DNA of 64,000 nt from Azospirillum sp. TSH58. Its GTDB lineage: Bacteria; Pseudomonadota; Alphaproteobacteria; Azospirillales; Azospirillaceae. Positions within the stretch are counted from its first letter, which is position 1. Every line of letters begins with the position of its first letter. Shown piece by piece: positions 1-8,527 of this stretch. The notes under the pieces were generated by a model that searched no databases, had not been told where the DNA came from, and saw only the letters and a list, made by a program, of their open reading frames with translations. Position numbers and translations under genes: made by a program. The stretch is from positions 186,001 to 250,000 of the forward strand of contig NZ_CP022364.1 of assembly GCF_003119115.1 (NCBI RefSeq), given 5' to 3'.

Positions 1-1071
1 GACGAGCGTCCGCCGCCCAACACGGTCGGCCCCGTGGCGTGGCTGCGCAACAACCTGTTCAACACCTGGTACAACGCGCTCCTGACGATCCTGATCGCCT
101 GGCTGCTGTTCAAGGCGATCCCGCCGCTTCTCGACTGGCTGATCTTCAGCGCCAACAGCTTCGGCACGCCGCCCCAGGTGTGCCGGCAGGAGGGCGGCGC
201 CTGCTGGACCTTCGTCAGCGAGAAGCTGCGCTTCGTCATGTTCGGCACCTTCCCGTACGACGAGCAGTGGCGACCGCTGATCACCATCGTGATCATCATC
301 GCGCTGGTGCTGGCGAGCTGCGACCGGCGCTTCTGGAAGCCCTGGCTGGCCCTCGTCTGGATCGCCGGCCTGACCGCGGTGGGCGTGCTGATGTGGGGCG
401 GCGTTCTTGGCCTGACCTATGTCGAGAACACGCTGTGGGGCGGCCTGCCGCTGACGCTGATGCTCTCGGTGGTCGGCCTGTCCGTGGCCTTCCCGGCGTC
501 GGTCCTGCTGGCGCTCGGCCGGCGGTCGCAGCTTCCGGCCATCCGCGTCATCTCGGTGACCTACATCGAGCTGATCCGCGGCGTGCCGCTGATCAGCCTG
601 CTGTTCATGGCATCGGTGATGTTCCCGCTGTTCCTGCCGACCGGCGTGAACTTCGACAAGCTGCTGCGCGCCCAGATCGCCTTCATCATGTTCGCCGCCG
701 CCTACATGGCGGAAGCGATCCGCGGCGGTCTCCAGGCCATCCCGAAGGGCCAGTACGAGGCGGCGGACGCGCTCGGCCTGAACTACTGGCAGGCGATGGG
801 CAAGATCATCCTGCCGCAGGCGCTCGCCATCTCCATCCCGCCGCTGGTGAACACCTTCATCAGCTTCTTCAAGGACACGTCGCTGGTCATCATCATCGGC
901 CTCTACGACCTGCTGGGCACGGCCAAGGCGGCGCTCTCCGACCCGGCCTGGCGCGGCTTCTACCGCGAGGCGTACCTGTTCATCGGCGTAATCTACTGGG
1001 TGTTCTGCTACTCCATGTCCAAATACAGCCAAAAGCTCGAACGCGACCTGCGTCGCGGTCATCGTCGCTGA
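1..1071 (+). CDS. aapM: General L-amino-acid ABC transporter permease, 5' truncated by window edge
   Basis: Inner-membrane permease of the HisMQ type that, with AapQ, AapP and a periplasmic binding protein, would import polar and other L-amino acids. The frame is open from base 1 ([18 protein letters not shown]), so the GTG at 34 is probably internal and the true start lies upstream. The first half has several hydrophobic segments; the C-terminal half (window residues about 140-355) is the conserved permease domain with the EAA-like loop around [20 protein letters not shown]. The ATPase gene follows after 16 nt with its own ribosome-binding site, so the two form one operon. The Aap assignment rests on the long N-terminal extension and partner gene; substrate range is inferred from the family. 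Confidence 0.9.
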   Translation, partial: DERPPPNTVGPVAWLRNNLFNTWYNALLTILIAWLLFKAIPPLLDWLIFSANSFGTPPQVCRQEGGACWTFVSEKLRFVMFGTFPYDEQWRPLITIVIIIALVLASCDRRFWKPWLALVWIAGLTAVGVLMWGGVLGLTYVENTLWGGLPLTLMLSVVGLSVAFPASVLLALGRRSQLPAIRVISVTYIELIRGVPLISLLFMASVMFPLFLPTGVNFDKLLRAQIAFIMFAAAYMAEAIRGGLQAIPKGQYEAADALGLNYWQAMGKIILPQALAISIPPLVNTFISFFKDTSLVIIIGLYDLLGTAKAALSDPAWRGFYREAYLFIGVIYWVFCYSMSKYSQKLERDLRRGHRR

Positions 1072-1087
1072 GGGAGAGGGAAAAGAG

Positions 1088-1870
1088 ATGACCATGACCC
1101 AAACCGCCGGCGCCGCGCGCACCTTCGCCCAGGGGGAGCCGATCATCCAGTGCCAGGGCGTGCACAAGTGGTACGGCGAGTTCCACGTTCTGAAGAACAT
1201 CGACCTGTCGGTCGCCAAGGGGGAGCGGATCGTGATCTGCGGCCCCTCGGGCTCCGGCAAGTCGACGATGATCCGCTGCCTGAACCGGCTTGAGGAGCAC
1301 CAGAAGGGCTCCATCATCGTCGACGGCATCGAGCTGACCGGCAACCTGAAGAACATCGAGCTGGTCCGCCGCGAAGTCGGCATGGTGTTCCAGCACTTCA
1401 ACCTGTTCCCGCACCTGACCGTGTTGGAGAACTGCACGCTCGCCCCCATCTGGGTCCGCAAGAAGCCGAAGGCTGAGGCGGAAGAGATGGCGATGCGCTA
1501 CCTGAAGCGGGTGCGCATCGCCGAGCAGGCGCACAAGTATCCCGGCCAGCTCTCCGGCGGCCAGCAGCAGCGCGTGGCGATCGCCCGCTCGCTGTGCATG
1601 AGCCCGAAGGTCATGCTGTTCGACGAGCCGACCTCCGCTCTCGACCCCGAGATGGTCAAGGAGGTGCTGGACGTCATGATCGGTCTGGCCGAGGACGGCA
1701 TGACCATGCTCTGCGTCACGCACGAGATGGGCTTCGCCAAGTCGGTCGCCGACCGCGTCATCTTCATGGACCGCGGCGAGATCGTCGAGCAGAACACGCC
1801 CAACGAGTTCTTCAACAGCCCGCAGTCAGATCGGACGAAGCTGTTCCTCAGCCAGATCCTGAACCACTGA
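1088..1870 (+). CDS. aapP: Amino-acid ABC transporter ATP-binding protein
   Basis: A 260-residue cytoplasmic ATPase that powers the Aap amino-acid importer. Walker A is GPSGSGKST, the signature is [15 protein letters not shown], Walker B is [13 protein letters not shown], and the switch histidine lies in CVTHEMGF. Length and motifs are normal for polar amino-acid transporter ATPases (GlnQ/AapP type). ATG at 1088 is preceded by GGGAGAGGGAAAAGAG, a strong Shine-Dalgarno. It closes the operon: a GC-rich hairpin follows the stop and the next gene has its own start signal. Confidence 0.93.
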   Translation: MTMTQTAGAARTFAQGEPIIQCQGVHKWYGEFHVLKNIDLSVAKGERIVICGPSGSGKSTMIRCLNRLEEHQKGSIIVDGIELTGNLKNIELVRREVGMVFQHFNLFPHLTVLENCTLAPIWVRKKPKAEAEEMAMRYLKRVRIAEQAHKYPGQLSGGQQQRVAIARSLCMSPKVMLFDEPTSALDPEMVKEVLDVMIGLAEDGMTMLCVTHEMGFAKSVADRVIFMDRGEIVEQNTPNEFFNSPQSDRTKLFLSQILNH

Positions 1871-1880
1871 TGCGCCCCGA

Positions 1881-1909
1881 CCGCGCCGGAACGGCTTGTT
1901 CCGGCGCGG
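1881..1909 (+). terminator. GC-rich hairpin after aapP
   Basis: An 11-bp perfect stem (CCGCGCCGGAA at 1881-1891 with TTCCGGCGCGG at 1899-1909) and a 7-nt loop begin 10 nt past the aapP stop. There is no T-run, so it may act as an RNA-stabilising or Rho-assisted end rather than a classical intrinsic terminator. Confidence 0.5.
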
Positions 1910-2012
1910 TAAACCAGCGCAACCCGCAAGGAACGCTGGCGGGTTGTGCCGGTTTCGGGTTGAATGCAGTCCGTTCGTGCTGTTTGCCGCTGTGCACAAC
2001 GGAGCCTGCCTG

Positions 2013-3098
2013 ATGGAGCTGCTGAGTCCCCGTCCCGGAATTGGCCAGATCAAGCCCTACCGTCCCGCCAGACCACCGGAGGACGGCGCCGCCTGGGTCG
2101 ATCTGTCGCTGACGGTCAATCCGCTGGGACCCGGCAAGAAGGCGCTCACCGCCTACCGCCACATGGCGGCGCAGATCCACCGCTATCCCGACTGGTCGCA
2201 GGACCGCCTGCGCCACGCCATCGCCCGGCGCTACGATCTGGACGCCGGCCACATCACCTGCGCCAACGGCTCCGACGAGATGATCCACCTCGTCACCCAG
2301 GCCTTCGCCGGGCCGGGGGACGAGGTGCTGTGTCACGAGCACGGCTACCGCGGCTTCATGAAGGCGATCCGCGCCGCCGGCGCGACTCCGGTCATCGCCG
2401 CGGAGCGCGATCTGGTCGTCGATGTGGAGGCGATGATCGACCGGGCGAACGAGAAGACGAAGCTCTGCTTCCTCGCCAACCCGAACAATCCCACCGGCAC
2501 CTACATCCCCTCGGATCTGGTCCTGCGGCTGCGCGCCGGCCTGCCGTCGCATACGCTGCTGGTTCTGGACTCGGCCTACGCCGATTACTGCCGCCGCGAC
2601 AACTACAGCGACGGGACGGAGATCGTCGAGACCTCGGACAACGTGCTGATGGTGCGCACCTTCTCCAAGCTGCACGGGCTGGCCGGGCTGCGCGTCGGCT
2701 GGGCCTACGGACCGGCGGGGGTGATTGAGGCGGTCAACCAGACGCGCGGCCCCTTCAACGTCGGGATCGCCGCGCAGGCCGCGGCGGAGGCCGCCGTCGG
2801 CGACACCGAGCATGAGGAGGCGACCTTCGCCCACAACAGCGCGTGGCTGCCCTGGCTGAGCCACGAGTTGGAACAGCTCGGCGTGCGCGTCTATCCCAGC
2901 GTCTGCAACTTCATCCTGGCGCGCATCCCGACCGATCCGTCGCTCGGCGTCCAGGCGGTGCTGGACCATCTGGCGCGCCGCGGCATCCTGGTGAAGCCCA
3001 CCCAGGATTACGGGCTGGCCGACTGCCTGCGCATCACGGTCGGGCGGGAGGACGAAAACCGGGCTCTGGTTGCGGCTCTGGGAGAGATTCTGAGCTGA
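2013..3098 (+). CDS. Histidinol-phosphate aminotransferase-like PLP enzyme
   Basis: A fold-type I, class I/II aminotransferase of 361 residues related to HisC; it would transaminate an imidazole or aromatic/other amino-acid substrate with 2-oxoglutarate. The PLP lysine is K219 in VRTFSKLHGLAGLRVGW, the cofactor-binding NPNNPTGT motif is present, as is D in LDSAYADY. I chose ATG 2013 because GGAGCC precedes it and the homologous core begins soon after; the frame is open upstream to 1896. It sits alone, away from any his operon, so it may be a second HisC-like paralogue with a different substrate. Its 3' end overlaps the convergent transporter gene by 65 bp. Confidence 0.8.
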   Translation: MELLSPRPGIGQIKPYRPARPPEDGAAWVDLSLTVNPLGPGKKALTAYRHMAAQIHRYPDWSQDRLRHAIARRYDLDAGHITCANGSDEMIHLVTQAFAGPGDEVLCHEHGYRGFMKAIRAAGATPVIAAERDLVVDVEAMIDRANEKTKLCFLANPNNPTGTYIPSDLVLRLRAGLPSHTLLVLDSAYADYCRRDNYSDGTEIVETSDNVLMVRTFSKLHGLAGLRVGWAYGPAGVIEAVNQTRGPFNVGIAAQAAAEAAVGDTEHEEATFAHNSAWLPWLSHELEQLGVRVYPSVCNFILARIPTDPSLGVQAVLDHLARRGILVKPTQDYGLADCLRITVGREDENRALVAALGEILS

Positions 3099-3987
3099 TA
3101 TCCGGCTCCTCGCCGGGAACCGGCTCGGGAATCGGGTCCGGGTGGCGGCTGTGCTCGCGGGCGAAGATGAACAGCCCGGAGCCCACCACAATGACGATGC
3201 CGACCAGCGACAGCAGGTCCGGCCACTCGTCGAAGAAGATCGCCCCGATGGCCAGCGCCCACAGGATCTGGCTGTACTGGGCCGCCCCGACCCGGTCGGC
3301 CGGGGCGAAGGCGGCGGCCAGGGTGAACAGCGCCTGGGCGGCGAAGGTCGTGGTGGCGAAGCCCACCGTCAGAATCCATTGCTCCCGCGTCGGCCATTCG
3401 AAGCCGGGGATCATCAGCAGGCCGGACGCGACGGCGGTGGACAGGAAGACGGTCCCGATCAGGGTGAAGCGCTTCTCCGAATGCCCGATCATCCGCCCGG
3501 TGATGACGACGACGGCGGAGCTGAAGGCACAGCCGAGCGCCGCGAAATGGCCGGGCAGCAGTTCGCGGAAGCCGGGGCGGGCGACGATCAGCACGCCGAT
3601 GAAGGCCGCCCCGATGGCCAGCCGGCGACGCCAGCGCACCGGCTCCTTCAGCACGAAGATCGACAGCAGCGTCACCAGGCTGGGCATCAGGAAGATCATC
3701 GCGAAAGCTTCCGCGAAGGGAAGGCTGCGGAACGACATGACGCTGAGCGGGGTGGAGGCCGCGACGAAGACCAGCCGCACCGTCATCAGCCAGGGCCGGT
3801 TCCAGCGCAGAAGGTCGCCGAGCCGATCCCCCCTGGTCATGAAGACCGGGGAGAGCAGCAGCGGCAGGATGTAGGCGAAGAAGGTGACCTCGAACGGGTC
3901 CAGCCCATGCCCGATCGCCTTCACCAGCGCGTCGCCCCAGGCGAAGAAGGCGAAGGCCAGGAAGGCGAACAGAATGCCCTTCATCAT
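3034..3987 (-). CDS. EamA/DMT-superfamily transporter
   Basis: A 317-residue inner-membrane protein with about ten hydrophobic segments in two EamA repeats (about residues 3-135 and 150-285), the layout of drug/metabolite exporters. It begins MMKGILFAFLAFAFFAWGDA. The C-terminus is a charged, proline-rich tail (PEPVPGEEPD, PEPQPEPG) after the last membrane span. The substrate cannot be told from sequence. The tail is encoded in the stretch shared with the convergent aminotransferase gene, so the overlap falls on weakly constrained sequence. Confidence 0.82.
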   Translation of the reverse strand: MMKGILFAFLAFAFFAWGDALVKAIGHGLDPFEVTFFAYILPLLLSPVFMTRGDRLGDLLRWNRPWLMTVRLVFVAASTPLSVMSFRSLPFAEAFAMIFLMPSLVTLLSIFVLKEPVRWRRRLAIGAAFIGVLIVARPGFRELLPGHFAALGCAFSSAVVVITGRMIGHSEKRFTLIGTVFLSTAVASGLLMIPGFEWPTREQWILTVGFATTTFAAQALFTLAAAFAPADRVGAAQYSQILWALAIGAIFFDEWPDLLSLVGIVIVVGSGLFIFAREHSRHPDPIPEPVPGEEPDISSESLPEPQPEPGFRPPARP

Positions 3988-4039
3988 GGCGTCGGTGTCC
4001 CGGCGTTCGAAGCGGCGTGGAGTGGACCCGGGCGAGGGG

Positions 4040-4681
4040 TCACTCGTTGATCGGAATGTGCGGCGCCGAGGTCCGCGGCAGCCAGCCGAGGAGACGGGGA
4101 TCGCGAATCTCGCGGGTCACATGCCGGTAGGGCACGAAGCCCATCGACTGGTAGAGCGGCAGCGCCTTCGGATGGTCGAAGGTGCAGGTGTTGACGAGAA
4201 GCCGCCTCGTCCCGCCCTGCCAGGCCAGACGGATCGCCGTGTCGAGCAGCCAGGGGCCGAGCTTCAGCCCGATGAAATCGGGGATCAGCCCGAAATAGGC
4301 GAGATCGGTGTCTTCCTCCCGCCGGTCGATCTCGGCGTAGCCGGCCGGGGTGCCGTTCACGTAGAGGACCCAGATCTCGATGCGCGGGTCGGTGACGATG
4401 CGCCCCAGTTCCGGCATCGGCATCCGCCGCCGCTCGTGCCACAGCCAGGGCTCGCCCACCGTGTCGTAGAGATAGCGGTAGTAGGAGGCGGTCGGCGGGT
4501 TGGCCCGCACCAGCGCCACGTCACCCGCCGGACGGGGCAGGGGCGCGTGGGACGGCGGGGCCGTCATCTCCAGATAGGTGACGATGACGGACAGGCAGCC
4601 GGGCGGCACCGGTGCCGCGATCCGGGAGGGCGACAGCGACGTCCGGGGAGGCGGAGTCAGGGAGAATCGGTCTTCAGCCAT
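4040..4681 (-). CDS. GNAT-family N-acetyltransferase
   Basis: A 213-residue acetyl-CoA-dependent acyltransferase. The N-terminal 60 residues are proline-rich and unlike the core; the GNAT core runs from about residue 60 to 200 with the strand GTPAGYAEIDRREEDTDLAY, followed by the helix LGPWLLDTAIRLAW and the LPLYQSMGFVPYRH end motif. The acceptor is unknown. Its start overlaps the upstream ypeA-like gene by 25 nt, placing it last in the cysK-alaX-sseA-ypeA run on this strand. A start further in is possible. Confidence 0.75.
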   Translation of the reverse strand: MAEDRFSLTPPPRTSLSPSRIAAPVPPGCLSVIVTYLEMTAPPSHAPLPRPAGDVALVRANPPTASYYRYLYDTVGEPWLWHERRRMPMPELGRIVTDPRIEIWVLYVNGTPAGYAEIDRREEDTDLAYFGLIPDFIGLKLGPWLLDTAIRLAWQGGTRRLLVNTCTFDHPKALPLYQSMGFVPYRHVTREIRDPRLLGWLPRTSAPHIPINE

Positions 4682-5091
4682 TTCTGCATCACGGTAACGG
4701 GACCGGTGGCATAGCCCAGCCGCTCATAGAACGCCACCACGGCGTGGTTCGTCGCGCGCACCATGAGTTGCGCCTTGGGCATGCCTGCCTCCACCAGCCA
4801 GCCCTCCGCCGCCTCGACCATCGCGCGGCCGTGCCCGTGCCCGCGGCTGGCGGGATCGACCGCCAGATAATAGAACCAGCCGCGGTGCCCGTCATGACCG
4901 ACCATGACCGACGCCACGGTCCGCTCGCCCGCGCGGCCGATCAGGATCGTGGCGTTCGGCTTCGACACCGCGAGCGCGATGTCGGCCACCGGGTCGTTCC
5001 ACGGCACCACGAGGTTGCAGGCGGTCCACAGCGCCACCACGTCGTCGCGGTCCGCCGCCTTGTAGGGACGGATGCCCAGCGCTCCGGTCAC
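4657..5091 (-). CDS. ypeA: YpeA-like GNAT acetyltransferase
   Basis: A 144-residue GNAT protein that resembles E. coli YpeA along its length: the N-terminal LW-x-CNL-x-x-PWNDP segment, VGHDGHRGWFYYLAVDP, the acetyl-CoA loop SRGHGHGRAM and FYERLGY near the C-terminus. The start is taken as GTG 5091 because it overlaps the sseA stop as GTGA, a coupling arrangement, and the family core starts immediately after (TGALGIRPY). The frame is open further upstream to 5139, but that part reads as sseA in another frame. Substrate unknown. Confidence 0.82.
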   Translation of the reverse strand: MTGALGIRPYKAADRDDVVALWTACNLVVPWNDPVADIALAVSKPNATILIGRAGERTVASVMVGHDGHRGWFYYLAVDPASRGHGHGRAMVEAAEGWLVEAGMPKAQLMVRATNHAVVAFYERLGYATGPVTVMQKWLKTDSP

Positions 5092-5975
5092 CGCTTCACC
5101 GGTCCGGTCTCCAGCGGCAGATCGCTGCGCAGCCCCCATTCCGCCCAGGACCCGTCATAGACGGCCACGTCCTCCTTGCCGGCCGCGGCCAGCCCGAGCG
5201 CGAGCACGCAGGCGGTCACGCCGCTGCCGCAGGAGGCGACGATGGGCCGCTCCAGGTCGAGCCCGGCGCCCTTCGCCCGCTCCGCGATGACTTGGGGCGG
5301 CAGCAGGGTCTTGCTGTCCGCATCGATCAGCTCGTTGAAGGGCAGGTTCAGGCTGCCGGGAATGCGCCCGCTGCGGCGGCCCGGCCAGGGTTCGACGACG
5401 GCGCCCTCGTAGCGGTTGGCGGCCCGGGCGTCCACCACCTGATCCGCCCGCGAGTCGATGTTGGCGAGCACGTCATCGGCCCGGCGCAGCAGGCCGGGGC
5501 GCAGCGCCGCCGTGAAGGCCGCAGGGGCCGGATCGGCCGGACCGGATTCCAGGGGGCGGCCCTCCGCGATCCATTTCGGCAGGCCGCCGTCCAGGACGGC
5601 GACGCGGCCATGCCCGAACAGGCGGAACATCCACCAGACGCGGGCGGCGGCGGTGGCCATGCCGGCGCTGTCATAGACAACCACCGTGTCGTCGCCGCCG
5701 ACTCCGAGTGCACCGACCTTGGCCGCGAAGGCCGCCTCGTCCGGCACCATGTGCGGCAGAGGATGGGTGTCCGGCTGCGCCACCTCGTCGATGTCGATGC
5801 GCACGGCGCCGGGAATGTGCCGCTCCAGGAACTCGGCGTTTGGATCACGGTCGGAACCGGGCATGAACCAGGAGGCGTCGAGAACGCGCAGGCCCGGCTG
5901 GCCGAGGCGGTCCGCCAGCCAGCCCGTCGGAACGATCGGGCCGGGGAGGGTGAGCGTGGTGTGCGAATCGGTCAT
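5088..5975 (-). CDS. sseA: 3-mercaptopyruvate/thiosulfate sulfurtransferase
   Basis: A two-domain rhodanese of 295 residues. The N-terminal inactive domain carries DASWFMPGSDRDP and the C-terminal active domain has the loop CGSGVTAC with catalytic C249; CG[S/T]G is the signature of 3-mercaptopyruvate sulfurtransferases as opposed to the CRKGVT loop of rhodaneses. It would move sulfur from 3-mercaptopyruvate, a cysteine-derived thiol, to acceptors such as thioredoxin or cyanide. It lies 15 nt downstream of alaX and overlaps the ypeA-like gene, so it is probably co-transcribed with cysK. Confidence 0.92.
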   Translation of the reverse strand: MTDSHTTLTLPGPIVPTGWLADRLGQPGLRVLDASWFMPGSDRDPNAEFLERHIPGAVRIDIDEVAQPDTHPLPHMVPDEAAFAAKVGALGVGGDDTVVVYDSAGMATAAARVWWMFRLFGHGRVAVLDGGLPKWIAEGRPLESGPADPAPAAFTAALRPGLLRRADDVLANIDSRADQVVDARAANRYEGAVVEPWPGRRSGRIPGSLNLPFNELIDADSKTLLPPQVIAERAKGAGLDLERPIVASCGSGVTACVLALGLAAAGKEDVAVYDGSWAEWGLRSDLPLETGPVKR

Positions 5976-5990
5976 GGAAGGTTTCCCCGT

Positions 5991-6698
5991 TCAATCACGC
6001 AGCGCGACGATCACGCGCCGGTTCTGCTTGCCCTTGTTCTCGATCTTCACGACGTCGAGTCCGCCGATCTCGCCCAGCCGCTTCACATGGGTGCCGCCGC
6101 AGGGCTGGCGGTCCACCCCGGCGATGTCCACCAGCCGGACGCGGCCATGGCCGCGCGGCGGCTTGACCGTCAGGGTGCGGATCAGTTCGGGGTTGGCGTC
6201 CAGCTCCGCGTCGGTGATCCACAGCGAGCCGACGGGCGTGTCCGCGGCGACCAGCCGGTTCAGGGCCGCCGCGATGGCTTCCTTGTCGAGCCCCTCGGTC
6301 GGCACGTTGAAATCGACCCGGCTGCGCTCCGCCCCGACCTGGGCGCCGGTGATCGAGGCGCCGGGAAGCACCGCGCAGATGAGATGCAGCGCCGTGTGCA
6401 TCCGCATGTGCCGGTGCCGGCGGTCCCAGTCGATCTCCGCCTCCACCGGCGTGCCGGGGGCGGGCAGGGACGCGCCGGGCTCGGGCACATGGATGACGTC
6501 GTCCGGCCCGTCGCCCTTCACCGTGTCCACGACGCGCAGCGTGGCGCCGGCGACGCGCAACAGCCCGGTGTCGCCGGGCTGGCCGCCGCCGTTGGGGTAG
6601 AAGACCGTCCGGTCCAGCCGGATGCCCCGCTCGTCCGCGGATGTCACGGTGGCGGTGCAGGAGGTGGCGTAGGCGTCCTCGCGGAAGATCAGCTCCAT
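5991..6698 (-). CDS. alaX: AlaX-type alanyl-tRNA trans-editing protein
   Basis: A freestanding homologue of the AlaRS editing domain that hydrolyses mischarged Ser- or Gly-tRNA(Ala). The zinc/catalytic ligands are visible: H101 and H105 in HMRMHTALH, C200 and H204 in CGGTH. The N-terminal DRTVFYPNGGGQPGD motif is the conserved editing-site entrance. At 235 residues it matches the shorter AlaX class. I start it at ATG 6698 (MELIFREDAY), where homology begins; the open frame continues upstream into the cysK 3' end and should be ignored. It sits between cysK (17 nt upstream) and sseA. Confidence 0.9.
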   Translation of the reverse strand: MELIFREDAYATSCTATVTSADERGIRLDRTVFYPNGGGQPGDTGLLRVAGATLRVVDTVKGDGPDDVIHVPEPGASLPAPGTPVEAEIDWDRRHRHMRMHTALHLICAVLPGASITGAQVGAERSRVDFNVPTEGLDKEAIAAALNRLVAADTPVGSLWITDAELDANPELIRTLTVKPPRGHGRVRLVDIAGVDRQPCGGTHVKRLGEIGGLDVVKIENKGKQNRRVIVALRD

Positions 6699-6714
6699 GG
6701 AACCTCGGGTGCGT

Positions 6715-7719
6715 TTACGAATCCAGCCAATCGGGCACAGGCAGATTCTTCTCACGCAGGAAGGCCGGATTGAAGAGTTTCGATTGGTAGCGCTGCCCTC
6801 CATCGCAGAGAATCGTCACGATGGTGTGGCCCGGCCCCATTTCCCTGGCGATGCGGATGGCCGCCGCGACGTTGATGCCCGACGAGCCGCCCAGCACCAG
6901 ACCCTGCGACTTGATCAGGTCGAAGATGACCGGCAGGGCCTCCTCGTCGGTGATCTGCAGCGCCTGATCGACCGGGGCGCCCTCCAGATTGGCGGTGATC
7001 CGGCCCTGGCCGATGCCCTCGGTGATCGAGCTGCCTTCGGCCTTCAGCGTCCCATGGGCGTAGTGATGGTAAAGGGAGGCGCCCATCGGGTCGGCCAGAA
7101 CGATGCGGACGCCCGGATCGCGCTCCTTCAGCGCCAGCCCGACGCCGGCCAGCGTGCCGCCGCTGCCCACCGCGCAGGTGAAGGCGTCGATCCGGCCTTC
7201 GGTCTGGTTCCAGATTTCCGGACCGGTGGTCAGGCGGTGGCCCTCGCGGTTCGCCACATTGTCGAACTGGTTGGCCCAGACGGCGCCGTTCGGCTCGGTC
7301 TTCGCCAGTTCCTCGGCCAGCCGGCCCGAATAGCGGACGTAGTTGTCGGGGTTGGAGTAGGGCACCGCCGGCACCAGACGAAGGTCGGCGCCGATCAGGC
7401 GCAGCATGTCCTTCTTCTCCTGGCTCTGCGTCTCCGGCATCACGATGACGGTGCGGTAGCCGAGCGCGTTGCCGACCAGCGCCAGCCCGATGCCGGTGTT
7501 GCCCGCCGTGCCCTCCACGATGGTGCCGCCGGGGCGCAGCAGGCCCCGGCGTTCGGCGTCGCGGACGATGGCCAGGGCGGCGCGGTCCTTCACCGAGCCG
7601 CCGGGATTGAGGAACTCCGCCTTGCCCAGGATCTCGCATCCCGTGGCCTTCGACGGCCCTTCCAGCCGAATCAGCGGCGTGTTGCCGATGGAGCCGATGA
7701 AGCCGGTGCGGATGTCCAC
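6715..7719 (-). CDS. cysK: Cysteine synthase A (O-acetylserine sulfhydrylase)
   Basis: A PLP enzyme that makes cysteine from O-acetylserine and sulfide. The PLP lysine is K44 in NPGGSVKDRAA; the substrate loop is GTAGNTGIGLALVG, and SSGINVAAA and the TILCDGG phosphate-side motif are present. Length 334 residues is usual. It is the first gene of the minus-strand run cysK-alaX-sseA-ypeA-GNAT. The roughly 110 bp upstream, before the Nudix stop, would hold its promoter and contains a palindrome. Confidence 0.92.
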   Translation of the reverse strand: MDIRTGFIGSIGNTPLIRLEGPSKATGCEILGKAEFLNPGGSVKDRAALAIVRDAERRGLLRPGGTIVEGTAGNTGIGLALVGNALGYRTVIVMPETQSQEKKDMLRLIGADLRLVPAVPYSNPDNYVRYSGRLAEELAKTEPNGAVWANQFDNVANREGHRLTTGPEIWNQTEGRIDAFTCAVGSGGTLAGVGLALKERDPGVRIVLADPMGASLYHHYAHGTLKAEGSSITEGIGQGRITANLEGAPVDQALQITDEEALPVIFDLIKSQGLVLGGSSGINVAAAIRIAREMGPGHTIVTILCDGGQRYQSKLFNPAFLREKNLPVPDWLDS

Positions 7720-7808
7720 GGACTGTCTCCCGAATCGAATGATGAACCGGGCAACACTATCGGATTGCGCACCAGGGAATTCAAGATCGGCTTGTGAAAT
7801 GCAGCATT

Positions 7809-7827
7809 GAACGAGACGGTCTCGTTC
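7809..7827. repeat. Short perfect inverted repeat upstream of cysK
   Basis: GAACGAGA (7809-7816) pairs with TCTCGTTC (7820-7827) around a 3-nt centre. It lies 90 nt upstream of the cysK start and just past the stop of the convergently placed Nudix gene's operon end. It could be an operator for cysK or a weak end signal for the Nudix transcript; it has no T-run on the minus strand. Confidence 0.4.
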
Positions 7828-7830
7828 TTT

Positions 7831-8478
7831 CTATTTCCCAATCCACTCGGCGCGCAGCCGGTCGCGGTTCCGCGCGAACCAGCCGAGCGCGATGATGGCG
7901 ATGGAGTTGTTCAGACGGTTCTCGTCGAGCAGCCGAATCGCCTCGTCGGTCGGGACGACCATGATGCGGATGTCCTCGTGCTCATCCGCGCAGCCGCCGG
8001 TCGCGGCGAGGCCCCGGCTGTCCACCCGCCCGCAGAAGACGGTGACGTGCTCGTCGTACGCGCCCGGGCTGGGATAGTAGTCGCAGATCGTCTCGATTTC
8101 CTGGATGGCGCAGCCGGCCTCCTCCATGGCCTCGCGCCGCGCCACCTGCTCGGGCGTCTCGCCCTCGTCCAGCAGGCCGGCGACGATTTCGGTCAGCCAC
8201 CCCGGCCCGCCTGCGGACGCCGAGCCGACCCGGAACTGTTCGATCAGCACCACGCTGTCGCGGTCCGGGTCGTAGAGCAGCACGCCCACGGCTTGGCCGC
8301 GCACGCAGACCTCGCGCGGCGGCAGGACGCCGGTCCAGGAACCGTCGAACTTCTTGTGGCGCAGGCGGTAGACGTCGACCTTGAGGTAGCCGTTGTAGGC
8401 TCTCTTCTTCTCTTGGACCTCGATGTCCGGATGATCCACGGGCGGGGCTCCCTGGCTTGCGGTGCGTTCACGGTCCAA
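7831..8478 (-). CDS. Nudix hydrolase, ADP-ribose pyrophosphatase type
   Basis: A 215-residue Nudix enzyme of the NudF/ADP-ribose class. The Nudix box is at residues 101-123 with G101, E106, R115-E116, E119-E120 and G122, giving the GX5EX7REUXEEXGU pattern. The flanking LIEQFRVG and the downstream YPSPGAYDEHVTVFCG are typical of ADP-ribose pyrophosphatases. It would hydrolyse ADP-ribose or similar nucleoside diphosphate derivatives to a monophosphate and AMP. ATG 8478 or GTG 8439 could be the start; the N-terminal 20 residues are not conserved-looking. Confidence 0.85.
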   Translation of the reverse strand: MDRERTASQGAPPVDHPDIEVQEKKRAYNGYLKVDVYRLRHKKFDGSWTGVLPPREVCVRGQAVGVLLYDPDRDSVVLIEQFRVGSASAGGPGWLTEIVAGLLDEGETPEQVARREAMEEAGCAIQEIETICDYYPSPGAYDEHVTVFCGRVDSRGLAATGGCADEHEDIRIMVVPTDEAIRLLDENRLNNSIAIIALGWFARNRDRLRAEWIGK

Positions 8479-8527
8479 GGATGTAGCGCATCCGCCGGTC
8501 CGGGGCGAGGCGACCGGATGTCTGCCT

